Below are positions 40,997 through 50,145 of a DNA stretch of 64,000 nt, one piece after another. The notes under the pieces are model-generated. The model saw nothing but the letters and a program-made list of their open reading frames with translations. It searched no databases and was not told the DNA's origin. The position numbers were made by a program, and so were the translations under genes. The first letter of the stretch is position 1, and every line of letters starts with the position of its first letter. Origin of the DNA: Streptomyces sp. CB02400 (GTDB taxonomy: Bacteria; Actinomycetota; Actinomycetes; Streptomycetales; Streptomycetaceae); the NCBI RefSeq assembly GCF_001905725.1, contig NZ_LIWB01000008.1, forward strand, positions 198,491-262,490, read 5' to 3'.

Positions 40997-43047
40997 GAGG
41001 TGGTGTCGCCTTCCGGGGTCGCGGGGGTGGGGTGTGCTTCGGGGGTCTGGTCGGCGGTGGTGCCGGTGTCCGGGTCGGCCGTGTCGTCCGGGGTGGGCGG
41101 GCGGACGGCCTGGCGGAAGCTGCTGAAGCGGGCGGTGCGCGCCTTGGTCTCCTCGGCGGTCGGGGCGGGCCGGGGCGTGGTGTCACGGCCGCCCGGACGC
41201 GTGCGCTCCGCCTCGGCGAGGGTCCGGCCCCGGCGGCGGCGGGGCAGTACGAGGGGCGGGGCGTCGGCGGTCCGGTCCGGGGACTCGTGGGTCGGCACCG
41301 GGTCGGGGTCGAGGTCGGCGCCCGCGCGGGAGGCCGCGTAGGAGGGGGCGGGGCGGGTGCTCCCGGAGGGCGTCGGGCGGTCCGCCGGGGCGGTACCGGC
41401 GTCGGTGCTGGTGTCGCTGTCACCCGCGCTGCCGTGGCTGGTCTCCGGTTCCGGCCGGTCGGGGGCGGTTCCCGCGCGGTGGTCGCGGCGCTGGGGGAGA
41501 CCGCCGGACGCCTCGTCCGCCGGGGCCTTCGGGGCCTCGGAGCCGAGTGCCTCGATGAGTGAGGCGGGGGTCGCGGGGACGGACGGGGTACCGGCCGAAG
41601 CGGTGGTGCGGGGCGCCGACGCGGTGGTGCCGCCGGTCGCCGCGGTTCCCGCCGCCGGGGCCGTGGGCGCGTCCGGCGGTACGAGGATGTCCTGCGGGAC
41701 GAGCATCAGGACGCCCGTGCCGCCGCGGGCCGAGGGCCGGTAGGAGACCCGGAGCCCGTACCGCCGGGCCAGCCGGCCGACCACGCCGAGTCCGAGCCGG
41801 GTGCCGGTGAGGCCCCCGAGCCCGGCGGACTCGCCGGAGACCGCGCGCTCGGCGCGGCGCAGCTGCGCCTCGCCCATGACGAGCCCGCTGTCCTCGACGG
41901 AGACGATGACCCCGGCCGGGACCTCCTCGACGTACACGTGGACCTCGGCGGTCGGCGGCGAGAAGTTCGCGGCGTTGTCGAGGAGTTCGGCGAGCGCGTG
42001 CATGACGCCCTCGGCGGCGTGTCCGGCGACCGCGGTGTCGCTGGCGGAGTGGACCCTGACGCGCTGGTAGCCGCTGATCCGGCCCATGGCGCCGCGCAGG
42101 ATGGACTCCATGGCGATGGGCCGGGCCCAGCGGCGGCCGGAGCGGGCGCCGGTGAGGACGGCGACGGAGTCGGCGAGCCTGCCCGCCTGCGCGGTGCGGT
42201 GGTCGAGGTGGAGCAGGTCGGCGAGGACCTCCTCGTCGTGGTGCTTCTCCTCCATCGCGCGCAGGTCGGCGAGCATGCCGGTGGAGAGGGCCTGCATGCG
42301 TCCGGCCGCGTTGGCGGTCGCGGACAGTGCGGCGGCCCGGGCGCCGTCGGCCTCGCGCAGCCGGGTGGTCAGCCGCGCGATCTCCGCGGTGAGCCGGTCC
42401 CGGTCGGCCTCGATCCGGTCCCGCTCCTCGGTCAGCCGGTCGCGTTCCTCCGCGTGGTCGCGGGCCGTCCGGGCGGTGTGGGCGCCGTGTTCCTCGGTGA
42501 TGAGGCGCAGTTTCTCGGCGTGTTCCTCGGCGAGCCGCTTCAGCGCGGCGGTGTGGTCGTCCGTGAGCCGGGCCCGCTCGTCGGCGTGCTCCCGCGTCAG
42601 GCGGGCGGTGTCGGCGGCGTGCTGCTCGGTGAGGCGGTCGCGTTCCGCGGCCAGGGTCTCGGCGAGGTGGGTGCGCTCCTGGTCCAGCTCGGCCGACAAC
42701 CGGGCGCGTTCGCGGTTGAGTTCGCCGGTCAGCCGCTCGTGCTGGCGGCGGGACTCCTCCGCCAGCCGGGCGCGTTCCTGGAGCAGCCGGCCGACGTCCT
42801 GGGTGACGGCGTCCAGCCGTGCCCGGGCGGCCCGCGCCGACAGGACGGTGTACGTGGCCACCGTGGCGGCCGCGCACAGCAGTACGGCGGCGATCGCCCC
42901 GGTCGCCACGACGGCGGCGGCCGCGGAGTCCGGCACGAGGAAGGCGGCGGCGACGACCGCGACCGCGGTGACTGCCGCGGTGAGCACCGGGACGGGCAGC
43001 AGGCTGCGGGGGGTGGGGCGGTCGCCGGGGAGCAGGGGGGAGGTCAT
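40993..43047 (-). CDS. cvnA: Conservon sensor histidine-kinase-like protein CvnA
   Basis: 684 aa from the ATG at 43045-43047. Two membrane helices (about 18-38 and 45-70) are followed by an unusually long charged coiled coil (about 75-260) of repeated E-R-D-R-L-T/E-H-A units. Then come a dimerisation/His region (LADLLHLDHRTAQAGRLADS) and a GHKL ATPase domain with N box ELLDNAANFSPP, G1 VEDSGLVMG and G2 GTRLGLGVVGRLARRYG. The last 220 residues are disordered Pro/Thr-rich sequence. There is no large extracellular sensor, so input may come through the membrane or coiled coil. The TATAGT-like -10 at 43195-43200 may drive the operon. Confidence 0.93.
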   Translation of the reverse strand: MTSPLLPGDRPTPRSLLPVPVLTAAVTAVAVVAAAFLVPDSAAAAVVATGAIAAVLLCAAATVATYTVLSARAARARLDAVTQDVGRLLQERARLAEESRRQHERLTGELNRERARLSAELDQERTHLAETLAAERDRLTEQHAADTARLTREHADERARLTDDHTAALKRLAEEHAEKLRLITEEHGAHTARTARDHAEERDRLTEERDRIEADRDRLTAEIARLTTRLREADGARAAALSATANAAGRMQALSTGMLADLRAMEEKHHDEEVLADLLHLDHRTAQAGRLADSVAVLTGARSGRRWARPIAMESILRGAMGRISGYQRVRVHSASDTAVAGHAAEGVMHALAELLDNAANFSPPTAEVHVYVEEVPAGVIVSVEDSGLVMGEAQLRRAERAVSGESAGLGGLTGTRLGLGVVGRLARRYGLRVSYRPSARGGTGVLMLVPQDILVPPDAPTAPAAGTAATGGTTASAPRTTASAGTPSVPATPASLIEALGSEAPKAPADEASGGLPQRRDHRAGTAPDRPEPETSHGSAGDSDTSTDAGTAPADRPTPSGSTRPAPSYAASRAGADLDPDPVPTHESPDRTADAPPLVLPRRRRGRTLAEAERTRPGGRDTTPRPAPTAEETKARTARFSSFRQAVRPPTPDDTADPDTGTTADQTPEAHPTPATPEGDTTS

Positions 43048-43346
43048 CAATCAGGGTCCTCGGTCGTTTCCTCGGTCAGTCCGCGGGCGTGCACCGTCGT
43101 GTCTGCGCGGCCCTCGGGCGGTTCCACGGGAATGCCGGACTCGGTTTCGGGGTCGCTTTCGAACGAGGCCGACAACTGCGCGCAACTCGCGGTCACTATA
43201 TGAGAGTTCGTGTTCGACTTGGGAAGATTCCGCTTCCGTTTTCGTCAATCGCCCCATCCCGGGCGTGTGTCGGGGTCTTCCGCGACGCGGTGGGACGTGG
43301 GGGCGCCGTCTCCTGCGCCCGGCCTCCGCGGAGGCATCCTGAGGGC

Positions 43347-46217
43347 ATGACGGATCACCGGGAACTGCTGGCCGGACTGCGGGCGGCCGTGCGTGGCGAG
43401 GTCGACTTCACCGCGACCGCACGGGCGCTGACCACGATGGACGCCTCCAACTACCGCCGGGTACCGATCGGTGTGGTGGCCCCGCGGGACGCCGACGACG
43501 TGGCGGCGGCGCTGTCGGTGTGCCGGACGTACGGCGTTCCCGTGGTGCCGCGCGGCGGCGGCACGTCGATCGCGGGGCAGGCGACCGGCGCCGGTGTGGT
43601 GCTCGACTTCACCCGCCACATGAACCGTCTGCTGTCCCTCGACCCCGAGGCGCGCACGGCCGTCGTCCAGCCGGGCCTCGTCCTCGACCGCCTCCAGGAG
43701 GCCGCCGCCCCGCACGGCCTGCGCTTCGGCCCGGACCCCTCCACCCACAGCCGCTGCACCCTCGGCGGCATGATCGGCAACAACTCCTGCGGCTCCCACT
43801 CGGTGGCCTGGGGCACGACGGCCGACAGCGTGCGGGAGCTCGCGGTCGTCACCCCGCGCGGGGACCGGTTGCGGCCGGGCCGGGGCTGGGCGGGCGCCCC
43901 GGCGGGACTGCGGGACCTGGTGGACGGCGAACTGGCCCGCCTGCGCACGGCCTTCCCCGACCTCCCCCGCCGTATCTCCGGCTACGCCGTGGACGCCCTG
44001 CTGCCCGAGAGGGGCGCGGACGTCGCCCGCTCCTTCTGCGGATCGGAGGGCACGCTGGGCGTGCTCACGGAGGCGGTCGTGGATCTCGTACGGGCTCCAC
44101 GCGCGCGTGCGCTCGCCGTGCTGGCGTACGCGGACGAGAGCGGGGCCGCGGAGGCGGCGGCGGGGCTGCTGGAGCACGGCCCGCTGACGGTGGAGGGCAT
44201 GGCGGCGGACCTCGTGCCTGTGTCGTCCGCCGCGGACCTCCCGCGCGGCGGGGCCTGGCTGTTCGTGGAGACCGGTGCGGACACGGAGGCGGAGGCACGC
44301 GCGCGTGCGGAGACGATCGTCCGCGCGGCGGACGTCGTGGACGCCCTGGTGGTCACCGACCCGGCGCGGCAGCGCGCGCTGTGGCGCGTCCGGGAGGACG
44401 CGAGCGGTACGGCGACGAGGATGCCGGACGGAACAGAGGCCTGGCCCGGCTGGGAGGACTGCGCGGTGCCGCCCGCCCGGCTCGGCGCGTACCTGCGCGA
44501 CTTCCGGGCCCTCATGGCGGACCACGGGCTGCGCGGCACGCCGTACGGGCACTTCGGGGACGGCTGCATCCACGTCCGTATCGACTTCGACCTGCTGACC
44601 GCGCCGGGCGTCGCCCGCTTCCGGCGCTTCTCGGAGGAGCTGGCCGATCTGGTCGTGGCGCACGGCGGCTCGCTCTCCGGCGAGCACGGCGACGGCCAGG
44701 CCCGCGCGGAGCTGTTGCCGCGCATGTACGGCGCTCAGACGGTCGCCCTCTTCGAACGCGTGAAGGCCGTCTGGGACCCGGACGACCTCCTCAACCCCGG
44801 CATGCTGGTCCGCCCCGCGCCGCTGGACGCCGGCCTCCGCTTCTCCGTCCTCCCGCGCGAACCGGTCGACGTCGCCTTCGGCTACCCCGCCGACGGCGGC
44901 GACTTCTCGGCGGCGGTACGACGTTGTGTGGGCGTCGCCAAGTGCCGTACGACGTCCGTGTCGGGGCCGGCGGTGATGTGCCCGTCGTTCCGCGCGACGG
45001 GGGAGGAACAGCACTCCACGCGGGGGCGCGCCCGCCTGCTGCACGAGATGCTCGCGGGCGAGCTGGTGACCGACGGCTGGCGCTCCACGGAGGTACGGGA
45101 CGCGCTGGACCTGTGCCTGTCCTGCAAGGGCTGCCGGTCCGACTGCCCGGTCGAGGTCGACATGGCCACGTACAAGGCGGAGTTCCTGCACCACCACTAC
45201 GCGGGTCGTCGCCGCCCGGCCGCGCACTACGCGATGGGGTGGCTGCCGGTGTGGCTGGGCTGGGTCGCGCGGACGCGGGCCGCGGGGGCGGTGAACGCCC
45301 TCGCCTCGGTGGGACCGCTCGCGGACGTGGCGAAACGGCTGGGCGGGATCGCGGGGGAGCGGGAGATCCCCCGGGTGGCGGCGGAGACGTTCACGCGGTG
45401 GTGGCGGCGGAGGGAAGCGCCTTCGGCGGAGGGCAGGCTGGTCGTCCTCTGGCCGGACACGTTCACCGAGCACCTGTCGCCGTCGGTGGGCCGGGCGGCG
45501 GTACGCGTGCTGGAGGCGGCGGGCCTGCGGGTGGTGCTGCCGCCCACACTGCGGCCGGGGAACCGCCCGGTGGGCGACGCCCGCAGCCGCTCGGCCCTGT
45601 CCCTGCTGACGGTCCGCAGGGGCCGGGTCTGCTGCGGCCTGACGTACATCTCCACGGGCCAGCTCGACCGCGCCCGCGCGGTGCTGCGCCGCACCCTCGA
45701 CCTCCTGGAGCCGGTCCTGGCCACGGACGCCCCGCTGGTCGTCCTGGAACCGAGCTGCGCGGCGGCCCTGCGCACGGACGCGCCGGAGCTGCTGCACGAC
45801 GACCCCCGCGCGGCGCGGCTCGCCGCGCGGGTGCTGACCTTCGCGGAGGCGCTGGAGCGGCACGCCCCGGACTGGACCCCGCCCGTGCTGAACCGCCCGG
45901 TCACCGGCCAGACCCACTGCCACCAGCACGCGGTGCTGGGCGAGGCACCGGACCGCCGACTCCGCGCGGCGGCCGGCCTCACCGGCGAACTGGCCGGCGG
46001 CTGCTGCGGCCTGGCGGGCAACTTCGGCTTCGAGGAGGGCCACTACGAGGTCTCGGCCGCCTGCGCGGAGGACCGGCTCCTGCCGTCGGTACGGGAGGCC
46101 CCGCAGGAGGCGGTCGTCCTGGCCGACGGCTTCTCCTGCCGGACGCAGTTGGAGCAGCTCGCGGGCGTACGGGGGCGGCACCTGGCGGAGGTCCTGGCGG
46201 CCGCCCTGGAGAAATAG
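43347..46217 (+). CDS. FAD-linked oxidase fused to Fe-S and CCG domains (D-lactate/glycolate dehydrogenase type)
   Basis: 956 aa from ATG 43347. Residues about 35-450 are a PCMH-type FAD domain (VVPRGGGTSIAGQATGAGVV, GGMIGNNSCGSHS, YGHFGDGCIHVRIDF, SGEHGDGQAR). Next is a ferredoxin-like part with one conventional cluster, CLSCKGCRSDCP, and a less regular CVGVAKC ... MCPSFRATGEE. The C-terminus carries two heterodisulfide-reductase-type CCG motifs (RVCCGLTY, GGCCGLAGNFGFE). This three-in-one layout is found in quinone-linked D-2-hydroxyacid dehydrogenases; D-lactate is likely but unproven. It stands alone. Confidence 0.88.
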   Translation: MTDHRELLAGLRAAVRGEVDFTATARALTTMDASNYRRVPIGVVAPRDADDVAAALSVCRTYGVPVVPRGGGTSIAGQATGAGVVLDFTRHMNRLLSLDPEARTAVVQPGLVLDRLQEAAAPHGLRFGPDPSTHSRCTLGGMIGNNSCGSHSVAWGTTADSVRELAVVTPRGDRLRPGRGWAGAPAGLRDLVDGELARLRTAFPDLPRRISGYAVDALLPERGADVARSFCGSEGTLGVLTEAVVDLVRAPRARALAVLAYADESGAAEAAAGLLEHGPLTVEGMAADLVPVSSAADLPRGGAWLFVETGADTEAEARARAETIVRAADVVDALVVTDPARQRALWRVREDASGTATRMPDGTEAWPGWEDCAVPPARLGAYLRDFRALMADHGLRGTPYGHFGDGCIHVRIDFDLLTAPGVARFRRFSEELADLVVAHGGSLSGEHGDGQARAELLPRMYGAQTVALFERVKAVWDPDDLLNPGMLVRPAPLDAGLRFSVLPREPVDVAFGYPADGGDFSAAVRRCVGVAKCRTTSVSGPAVMCPSFRATGEEQHSTRGRARLLHEMLAGELVTDGWRSTEVRDALDLCLSCKGCRSDCPVEVDMATYKAEFLHHHYAGRRRPAAHYAMGWLPVWLGWVARTRAAGAVNALASVGPLADVAKRLGGIAGEREIPRVAAETFTRWWRRREAPSAEGRLVVLWPDTFTEHLSPSVGRAAVRVLEAAGLRVVLPPTLRPGNRPVGDARSRSALSLLTVRRGRVCCGLTYISTGQLDRARAVLRRTLDLLEPVLATDAPLVVLEPSCAAALRTDAPELLHDDPRAARLAARVLTFAEALERHAPDWTPPVLNRPVTGQTHCHQHAVLGEAPDRRLRAAAGLTGELAGGCCGLAGNFGFEEGHYEVSAACAEDRLLPSVREAPQEAVVLADGFSCRTQLEQLAGVRGRHLAEVLAAALEK

Positions 46218-46262
46218 GTGAGCAGTCGCCGCCCTTGTGTCCTCGACGCGCTCAACTGAGCC

Positions 46263-46427
46263 GCCCCTCCTGTGGGTGCTCGCGTTCCGTCGGTCGTCGA
46301 GTCGTCGGCGGAGTTCGGTGTCGCCGCGTCGACTGCCCAGAAGGTGCCGGCCCGCCTGAAGAGGGAGGGGCCGGTCCGCGCCGAAGTGGGCCTCGGGTCC
46401 TTCGTCGCCGAGCGGCCTGAGGCGTAA
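46263..46427 (+). pseudogene. Truncated GntR-family regulator (C-terminal part of the winged helix)
   Basis: The frame ending TAA 46425-46427 reads GARVPSVVESSAEFGVAAST, then AQKVPARLKREG and GLGSFVAERPEA. This is the recognition helix and wing of a small GntR protein. The first 25 or so residues of the domain are gone, and an in-frame TGA lies upstream at 46257. A GTG at 46272 could open a 51-codon ORF, but it would lack a complete fold. Confidence 0.6.
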
Positions 46428-46453
46428 AGTCCGCGCGTACGGGCCCGGCGCTC

Positions 46454-46906
46454 TCAGGGAGCCGTCTCGCCCCGTACCAGCGGATGGCACACCGGCTGGA
46501 CGCCCTCCGGGAGGTCGTCCGGGCGGCACCAGCGGGCCTCCAGGATCTCGAAGGGGTCCAGGCGCAGCTCGCCGCCCAGCAGGCGAGCCTCGTAGGCCAC
46601 CTCCATACGCGTACGGAAGCCGCTGTTCAGCATGGTCAGACGGCCCACCTCCACGTCGAGGTTCGTCTCCTCCTTGACCTCGCGCACCACCGTCGCCCGG
46701 AAGTCCTCGCCCTTGCGGGCGAAACCGCTCGGCAGGCCCCACTGGCGGCCCGGGGGCCACATCCGGTGCCGGAGCAGGAGCACCCGCCCCTCGTCGTCGC
46801 GTACGACGCCGGTCACGCCGACCACGAACTTGGCGTGCAGCAGCCACATGATGCGGCTCTGCACGGGGCGCAGGAGTCGCCAGAGACGGGCAATGAGTCG
46901 GCGCAC
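46454..46906 (-). CDS. Nudix hydrolase
   Basis: 150 aa from the GTG at 46904-46906 with GAGG close upstream. The Nudix box is complete at residues 61-83: G-x5-E-x7-R-E-V-x-E-E-x-N, reading GFARKGEDFR then REVKEETN, which binds the metal and pyrophosphate. A short basic N-terminal helix (RRLIARLWRLLRPVQSRI) precedes the domain. Substrate specificity cannot be assigned. It converges on the FAD oxidase gene and the GntR remnant. Confidence 0.9.
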   Translation of the reverse strand: MRRLIARLWRLLRPVQSRIMWLLHAKFVVGVTGVVRDDEGRVLLLRHRMWPPGRQWGLPSGFARKGEDFRATVVREVKEETNLDVEVGRLTMLNSGFRTRMEVAYEARLLGGELRLDPFEILEARWCRPDDLPEGVQPVCHPLVRGETAP

Positions 46907-47064
46907 GGGACCTCGGTGGATGTGGTGGGGCGGGCACAAGGGGGCGTCATGGGGAAGGTACCCGCAAAGGGGCCGGGTCCCCCGCCCGGGGAGCGTACGG
47001 GTGTTGTCACAGGCCGCTGCTAGAACGGTGGACACCTCGACCGACGCGAAACCAAGGGGACGTC

Positions 47065-48045
47065 ATGGAGTTGCCGACCGGTGTGCCTCAGCACCCGCGC
47101 GACGTGGACCACTTGACCTCATTCCATGGACTTCCGGTCCTGGACTTCCCGGAAGCGTCCTCCGGCCTCCCCCTGCCGGACGATCCCGCGTCCGTGGCGT
47201 GGTGCGTCCGGGTCGGCACCAGGGAAGAGGACGAGGACGCCGGCGCCTACTGGAACCGCTTCCTCGAGACCATGCCGCTGGAGGAGGTGCGCGCTCTCCT
47301 CATCGGCAGCCCGTGGTACGACTTCGACAGCAGCGCCCACCGGCAGATCGAGGACCTCGTCGAGTTGCGCCACCGGTTCACCGGCCTGGAGGCGCTGTTC
47401 CTCGCCGACGTCCACTTCGAGGAGTGCGAGATCTCCTGGCTGGAGCAGGGCGATGTCGCCCCCCTCCTGGAGGCGTACCCCCGGCTGCGGGAGCTCGGGA
47501 TACGCGGCAGCAACGAACTGGAGTTCCCCGTCGTCCGTCACGAAGGGCTGCGCACCCTGCGCTTCGAGAGCGGCGGGCTGCCCGCCTCGGTCGTGCGCAA
47601 CGTGGCCGCGTCCGACCTGCCGTCCCTGGAGTGCCTGGAGCTGTGGCTGGGCGAACCGCACTACGGTTGCGACACGACGGTGGAGGACCTCGGACCGCTG
47701 CTCACCGGGGAGCGGCTGCCCTCCCTGCGCCATCTGGGGCTGCAGAACAGCCGGTTCCAGGACGAGATAGCGGCCGCCGTGGCGCAGGCCCCGGTCGTGG
47801 CCCGGCTCGAATCGCTCAAGCTGTCGATGGGTGTGCTCAGCGACGAGGGTGCCGCGGCCCTGCTGGGCGGGCAGCCGCTCAGCCACCTGCGCTACCTAGA
47901 CCTGCACCACCACTACCTCAGCGACGCCATGATGCTGCGGCTCCGGGACGCCCTCGAACCGGCGGGCGTGCGGGTGGACCTGTCCGACCGGTGCGAGGAG
48001 GACGAGGACGAGGACGACATGCGCTACGTCGCCGTCTCCGAGTGA
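47065..48045 (+). CDS. STM4015-like leucine-rich repeat protein
   Basis: 326 aa. The N-terminus (HLTSFHGLPVLDFPEA, then VAWCVRVGTREEDEDAGAYW) and the region ALLIGSPWYDFDSS match STM4015-type proteins. The rest is leucine-rich repeats of the ribonuclease-inhibitor type (LPSLRHLGLQNSRFQDEIAA, LSHLRYLDLHHHYLSDAMM). A highly acidic tail (CEEDEDEDD) ends it. STM4015 homologues usually lie in a radical-SAM and ATP-grasp cluster; no such partners are here, so this is an orphan likely used for protein contacts. Confidence 0.82.
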   Translation: MELPTGVPQHPRDVDHLTSFHGLPVLDFPEASSGLPLPDDPASVAWCVRVGTREEDEDAGAYWNRFLETMPLEEVRALLIGSPWYDFDSSAHRQIEDLVELRHRFTGLEALFLADVHFEECEISWLEQGDVAPLLEAYPRLRELGIRGSNELEFPVVRHEGLRTLRFESGGLPASVVRNVAASDLPSLECLELWLGEPHYGCDTTVEDLGPLLTGERLPSLRHLGLQNSRFQDEIAAAVAQAPVVARLESLKLSMGVLSDEGAAALLGGQPLSHLRYLDLHHHYLSDAMMLRLRDALEPAGVRVDLSDRCEEDEDEDDMRYVAVSE

Positions 48046-48224
48046 ACCCCGCCCTTCCCGCCCGTTCCCTCTCCGGAAGGCCACCGTGCCCGACGGCCCG
48101 GCTCCCGGCCCGTCCCAGCCCGTGAGGAGCGGGGTCCGCATGACGGAACCGGGTTGACCCGGACGGGTAGGGGGACTCATCGTCAGGTACGTAGATGCTT
48201 TACGGTCCTGTCCGGAAGGGGTGA

Positions 48225-48254
48225 AGTCCATTACTCTGGACTGAAGAGTTCAGT
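48225..48254. promoter_or_regulatory. Overlapping inverted repeats upstream of the EamA gene
   Basis: AGTCCA-N6-TGGACT (48225-48242) is followed by the overlapping ACTGAA-GAG-TTCAGT (48240-48254), 63 bp before the start. The two perfect inverted repeats share the bases ACT and resemble a regulator binding site. Confidence 0.5.
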
Positions 48255-48316
48255 GTGATGCATCCTGCCCGGCAGGAACTCCGCTCCCCGTAGTACCGAG
48301 TCCCCAGGAAGCCCCC

Positions 48317-49273
48317 GTGACCATCCCCAGCGCCGCCACCCCGTCCACCACAGCAGGGTCGGGACAGCACGGCCATGCGTCCGCCCCGGCCGGCGCCCCG
48401 CGCGGACGGGGTTCCCTCGGGCCGGTCGGGCTCGTGCTCGCCGGTGGGGTCTCCGTGCAGTTCGGCGGGGCGCTGGCGGTGACGCTGATGCCGCGGGCCG
48501 GTGCGCTCGGGGTGGTGACGCTGCGGCTGCTGGTGGCGGCGCTCGTGCTGATGGTGCTGTGCCGGCCGAAGCTGCGCGGGCACTCGCGCGCCGACTGGGG
48601 CACGGTGATCGTCTTCGGCGTCGCCATGGCGGCGATGAACGGGCTGTTCTACCAGTCCGTCGCGCGCATCCCGCTCGGCCCGGCGGTCACGCTGGAGGTT
48701 CTCGGCCCGCTCACGCTGTCCGTGCTGGCCTCCCGGCGGGCGGTCAACATCGTGTGGGCCGCCCTGGCCCTCGCCGGTGTGTTCCTCCTGGGCGGCGGTG
48801 GCTTCAGCAGTCTCGACCCGCTGGGTGTGGTCTTCGCGCTGGCCGCCGGCGCCATGTGGGCGGCGTACATCGTCTTCAGCGCGCGTACGGGGCGCCGCTT
48901 CCCGCAGGCGGACGGTCTCGCCCTCGCGATGGCCGTGGCGGCGGTCCTCTTCCTGCCGCTGGGCGTCATCGAGTCCGGTACGAAGCTCCTCGACCCGACG
49001 GTCCTCGGTTTGGGCGCGGCGGTCGCGGTGCTGTCCTCCGTCCTCCCGTACACCCTGGAACTGCTCGCCCTGCGCCGCCTGCCCGCCTCCACCTTCGCGA
49101 TCCTGATGAGCCTGGAACCGGCCCTCGCCGCAGCCGCCGGCTTCCTCATCCTCGACCAGGCGCTCTCCACCGCCGAGGCCGCCGCCATCGCCCTGGTCAT
49201 CGCGGCGAGCATGGGGGCGGTGCGGACGCAGGTGGGGCGGGGGAGGGCGAAGGGGGCGGGGGCCGCCTCCTGA
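48317..49273 (+). CDS. EamA/RhtA-type exporter
   Basis: 318 aa from GTG 48317 with CCAGGAAG upstream. Ten membrane helices form two EamA repeats (first GLVLAGGVSVQFGGALAVTL ..., second FALAAGAMWAAYIVFSARTG ...). The ESG-type loop and the SSVLPYTLELLALRRLPAST segment match RhtA-like threonine/homoserine exporters. The short tail ends in basic residues. A metabolite exporter is likely; substrate unproven. Confidence 0.88.
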   Translation: MTIPSAATPSTTAGSGQHGHASAPAGAPRGRGSLGPVGLVLAGGVSVQFGGALAVTLMPRAGALGVVTLRLLVAALVLMVLCRPKLRGHSRADWGTVIVFGVAMAAMNGLFYQSVARIPLGPAVTLEVLGPLTLSVLASRRAVNIVWAALALAGVFLLGGGGFSSLDPLGVVFALAAGAMWAAYIVFSARTGRRFPQADGLALAMAVAAVLFLPLGVIESGTKLLDPTVLGLGAAVAVLSSVLPYTLELLALRRLPASTFAILMSLEPALAAAAGFLILDQALSTAEAAAIALVIAASMGAVRTQVGRGRAKGAGAAS

Positions 49274-49385
49274 CGAACGCCGGGCGCGGCGAGGCGCGTC
49301 AGGGCTAGAGTCGCTCCCGTCTCTCGAAGCAACCGGCCTCGTCGCGTGACCGGCACGTCCCCGGAGACACGAAGGGAGCAGCGCC

Positions 49386-49748
49386 ATGAGCGTGCAGCAC
49401 AGTGAGACCGTCGGCGATCGTCCGCTGATCCCCCGCCCCGAGCGGACACCGGGTGCCCTGCGGGCCGCCTGCACGGTCGTCGCCCCCGGCCTTCTGGCGG
49501 CGTACGACCAGGCGAAGGACCAAGCGCTCGCGGAGGCCGTGGAGCACGGTTCGCTCAAGCCGGTGCACGCTTACCTCAGCCATTGGGCCGCTCTGATCGA
49601 GATCGAGCGCCACCCGGCCATGGCCCAGGCCTACCACCGCGCCGAGTACCTCGCCCGGATCGCCACTACGGCGGACGAGGCACGCACACATCTGGCGACG
49701 GCGAGTTCCCTGTACCGCGACGCCGCCAAGGCGGTGCACGCGGAGTGA
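49386..49748 (+). CDS. DUF6247 family protein (possible antitoxin-like partner)
   Basis: 120 aa, mostly helical, with PERTPGALRAACTVVAPGLL then KDQALAEAVEHGSLKPVHAY. I recognise it as DUF6247-like from memory. Its stop overlaps the GTG start of the next small gene by 3 bases. The two-gene unit with a small downstream protein resembles a toxin-antitoxin or similar pair, but no toxin fold is certain. Confidence 0.7.
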   Translation: MSVQHSETVGDRPLIPRPERTPGALRAACTVVAPGLLAAYDQAKDQALAEAVEHGSLKPVHAYLSHWAALIEIERHPAMAQAYHRAEYLARIATTADEARTHLATASSLYRDAAKAVHAE

Positions 49749-50005
49749 CCTGGCGTTGGGAATACGTCCCCGACGAAGAGACCGTCGCGGACGGTGCTCC
49801 GCCGGAATTCCTCGTCGAGGTGAAGAAGGCGGCTGACGAACTGGTCAGAGCGGCGGAAGCGCTCTACCTTCACGGGCCCGCGTACCAGGGAATGGACGAA
49901 GGGGCGAAGCACGCCTTCGTCTCCGGCGGATTCTTCGTCTACATGGTCACGCCACGTTCGGAGCTGGTCACCATCTGGCAGGTCACGCCCGATCCTCTCG
50001 CCTGA
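49745..50005 (+). CDS. Small protein coupled to the DUF6247 gene
   Basis: 86 aa from GTG 49745, overlapping the upstream stop (GTGA). It reads WRWEYVPDEETVADGAPPEF, a helix VKKAADELVRAAEALYLHG, and ends with strands GGFFVYMVTPRSELVTIWQV, an alpha-then-beta order reminiscent of small RelE-like or effector proteins. No family or catalytic residues are recognised. The coupling says it acts with the DUF6247 protein. Confidence 0.7.
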   Translation: MTWRWEYVPDEETVADGAPPEFLVEVKKAADELVRAAEALYLHGPAYQGMDEGAKHAFVSGGFFVYMVTPRSELVTIWQVTPDPLA

Positions 50006-50054
50006 CGGCTCGGCGGGAGAGGGCGGCCGGTATTCGGTCGGCCGGAAAAATCAT

Positions 50055-50068
50055 GCAAGCATGCTTGC
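50055..50068. promoter_or_regulatory. Palindromic operator before the atu-like operon
   Basis: GCAAGCATGCTTGC is a perfect 14-bp palindrome 78 bp before the first start of the operon, in a relatively AT-rich context. The TetR gene at the operon end is the likely binder (inference). Confidence 0.65.
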
Positions 50069-50145
50069 TTGTTTATGGCCGCGCTGCGATGCTCCACGCA
50101 ACCGTGCCGCACACCGCCGTGTCCGTGTCCCGAGGGGAGCGCCTC

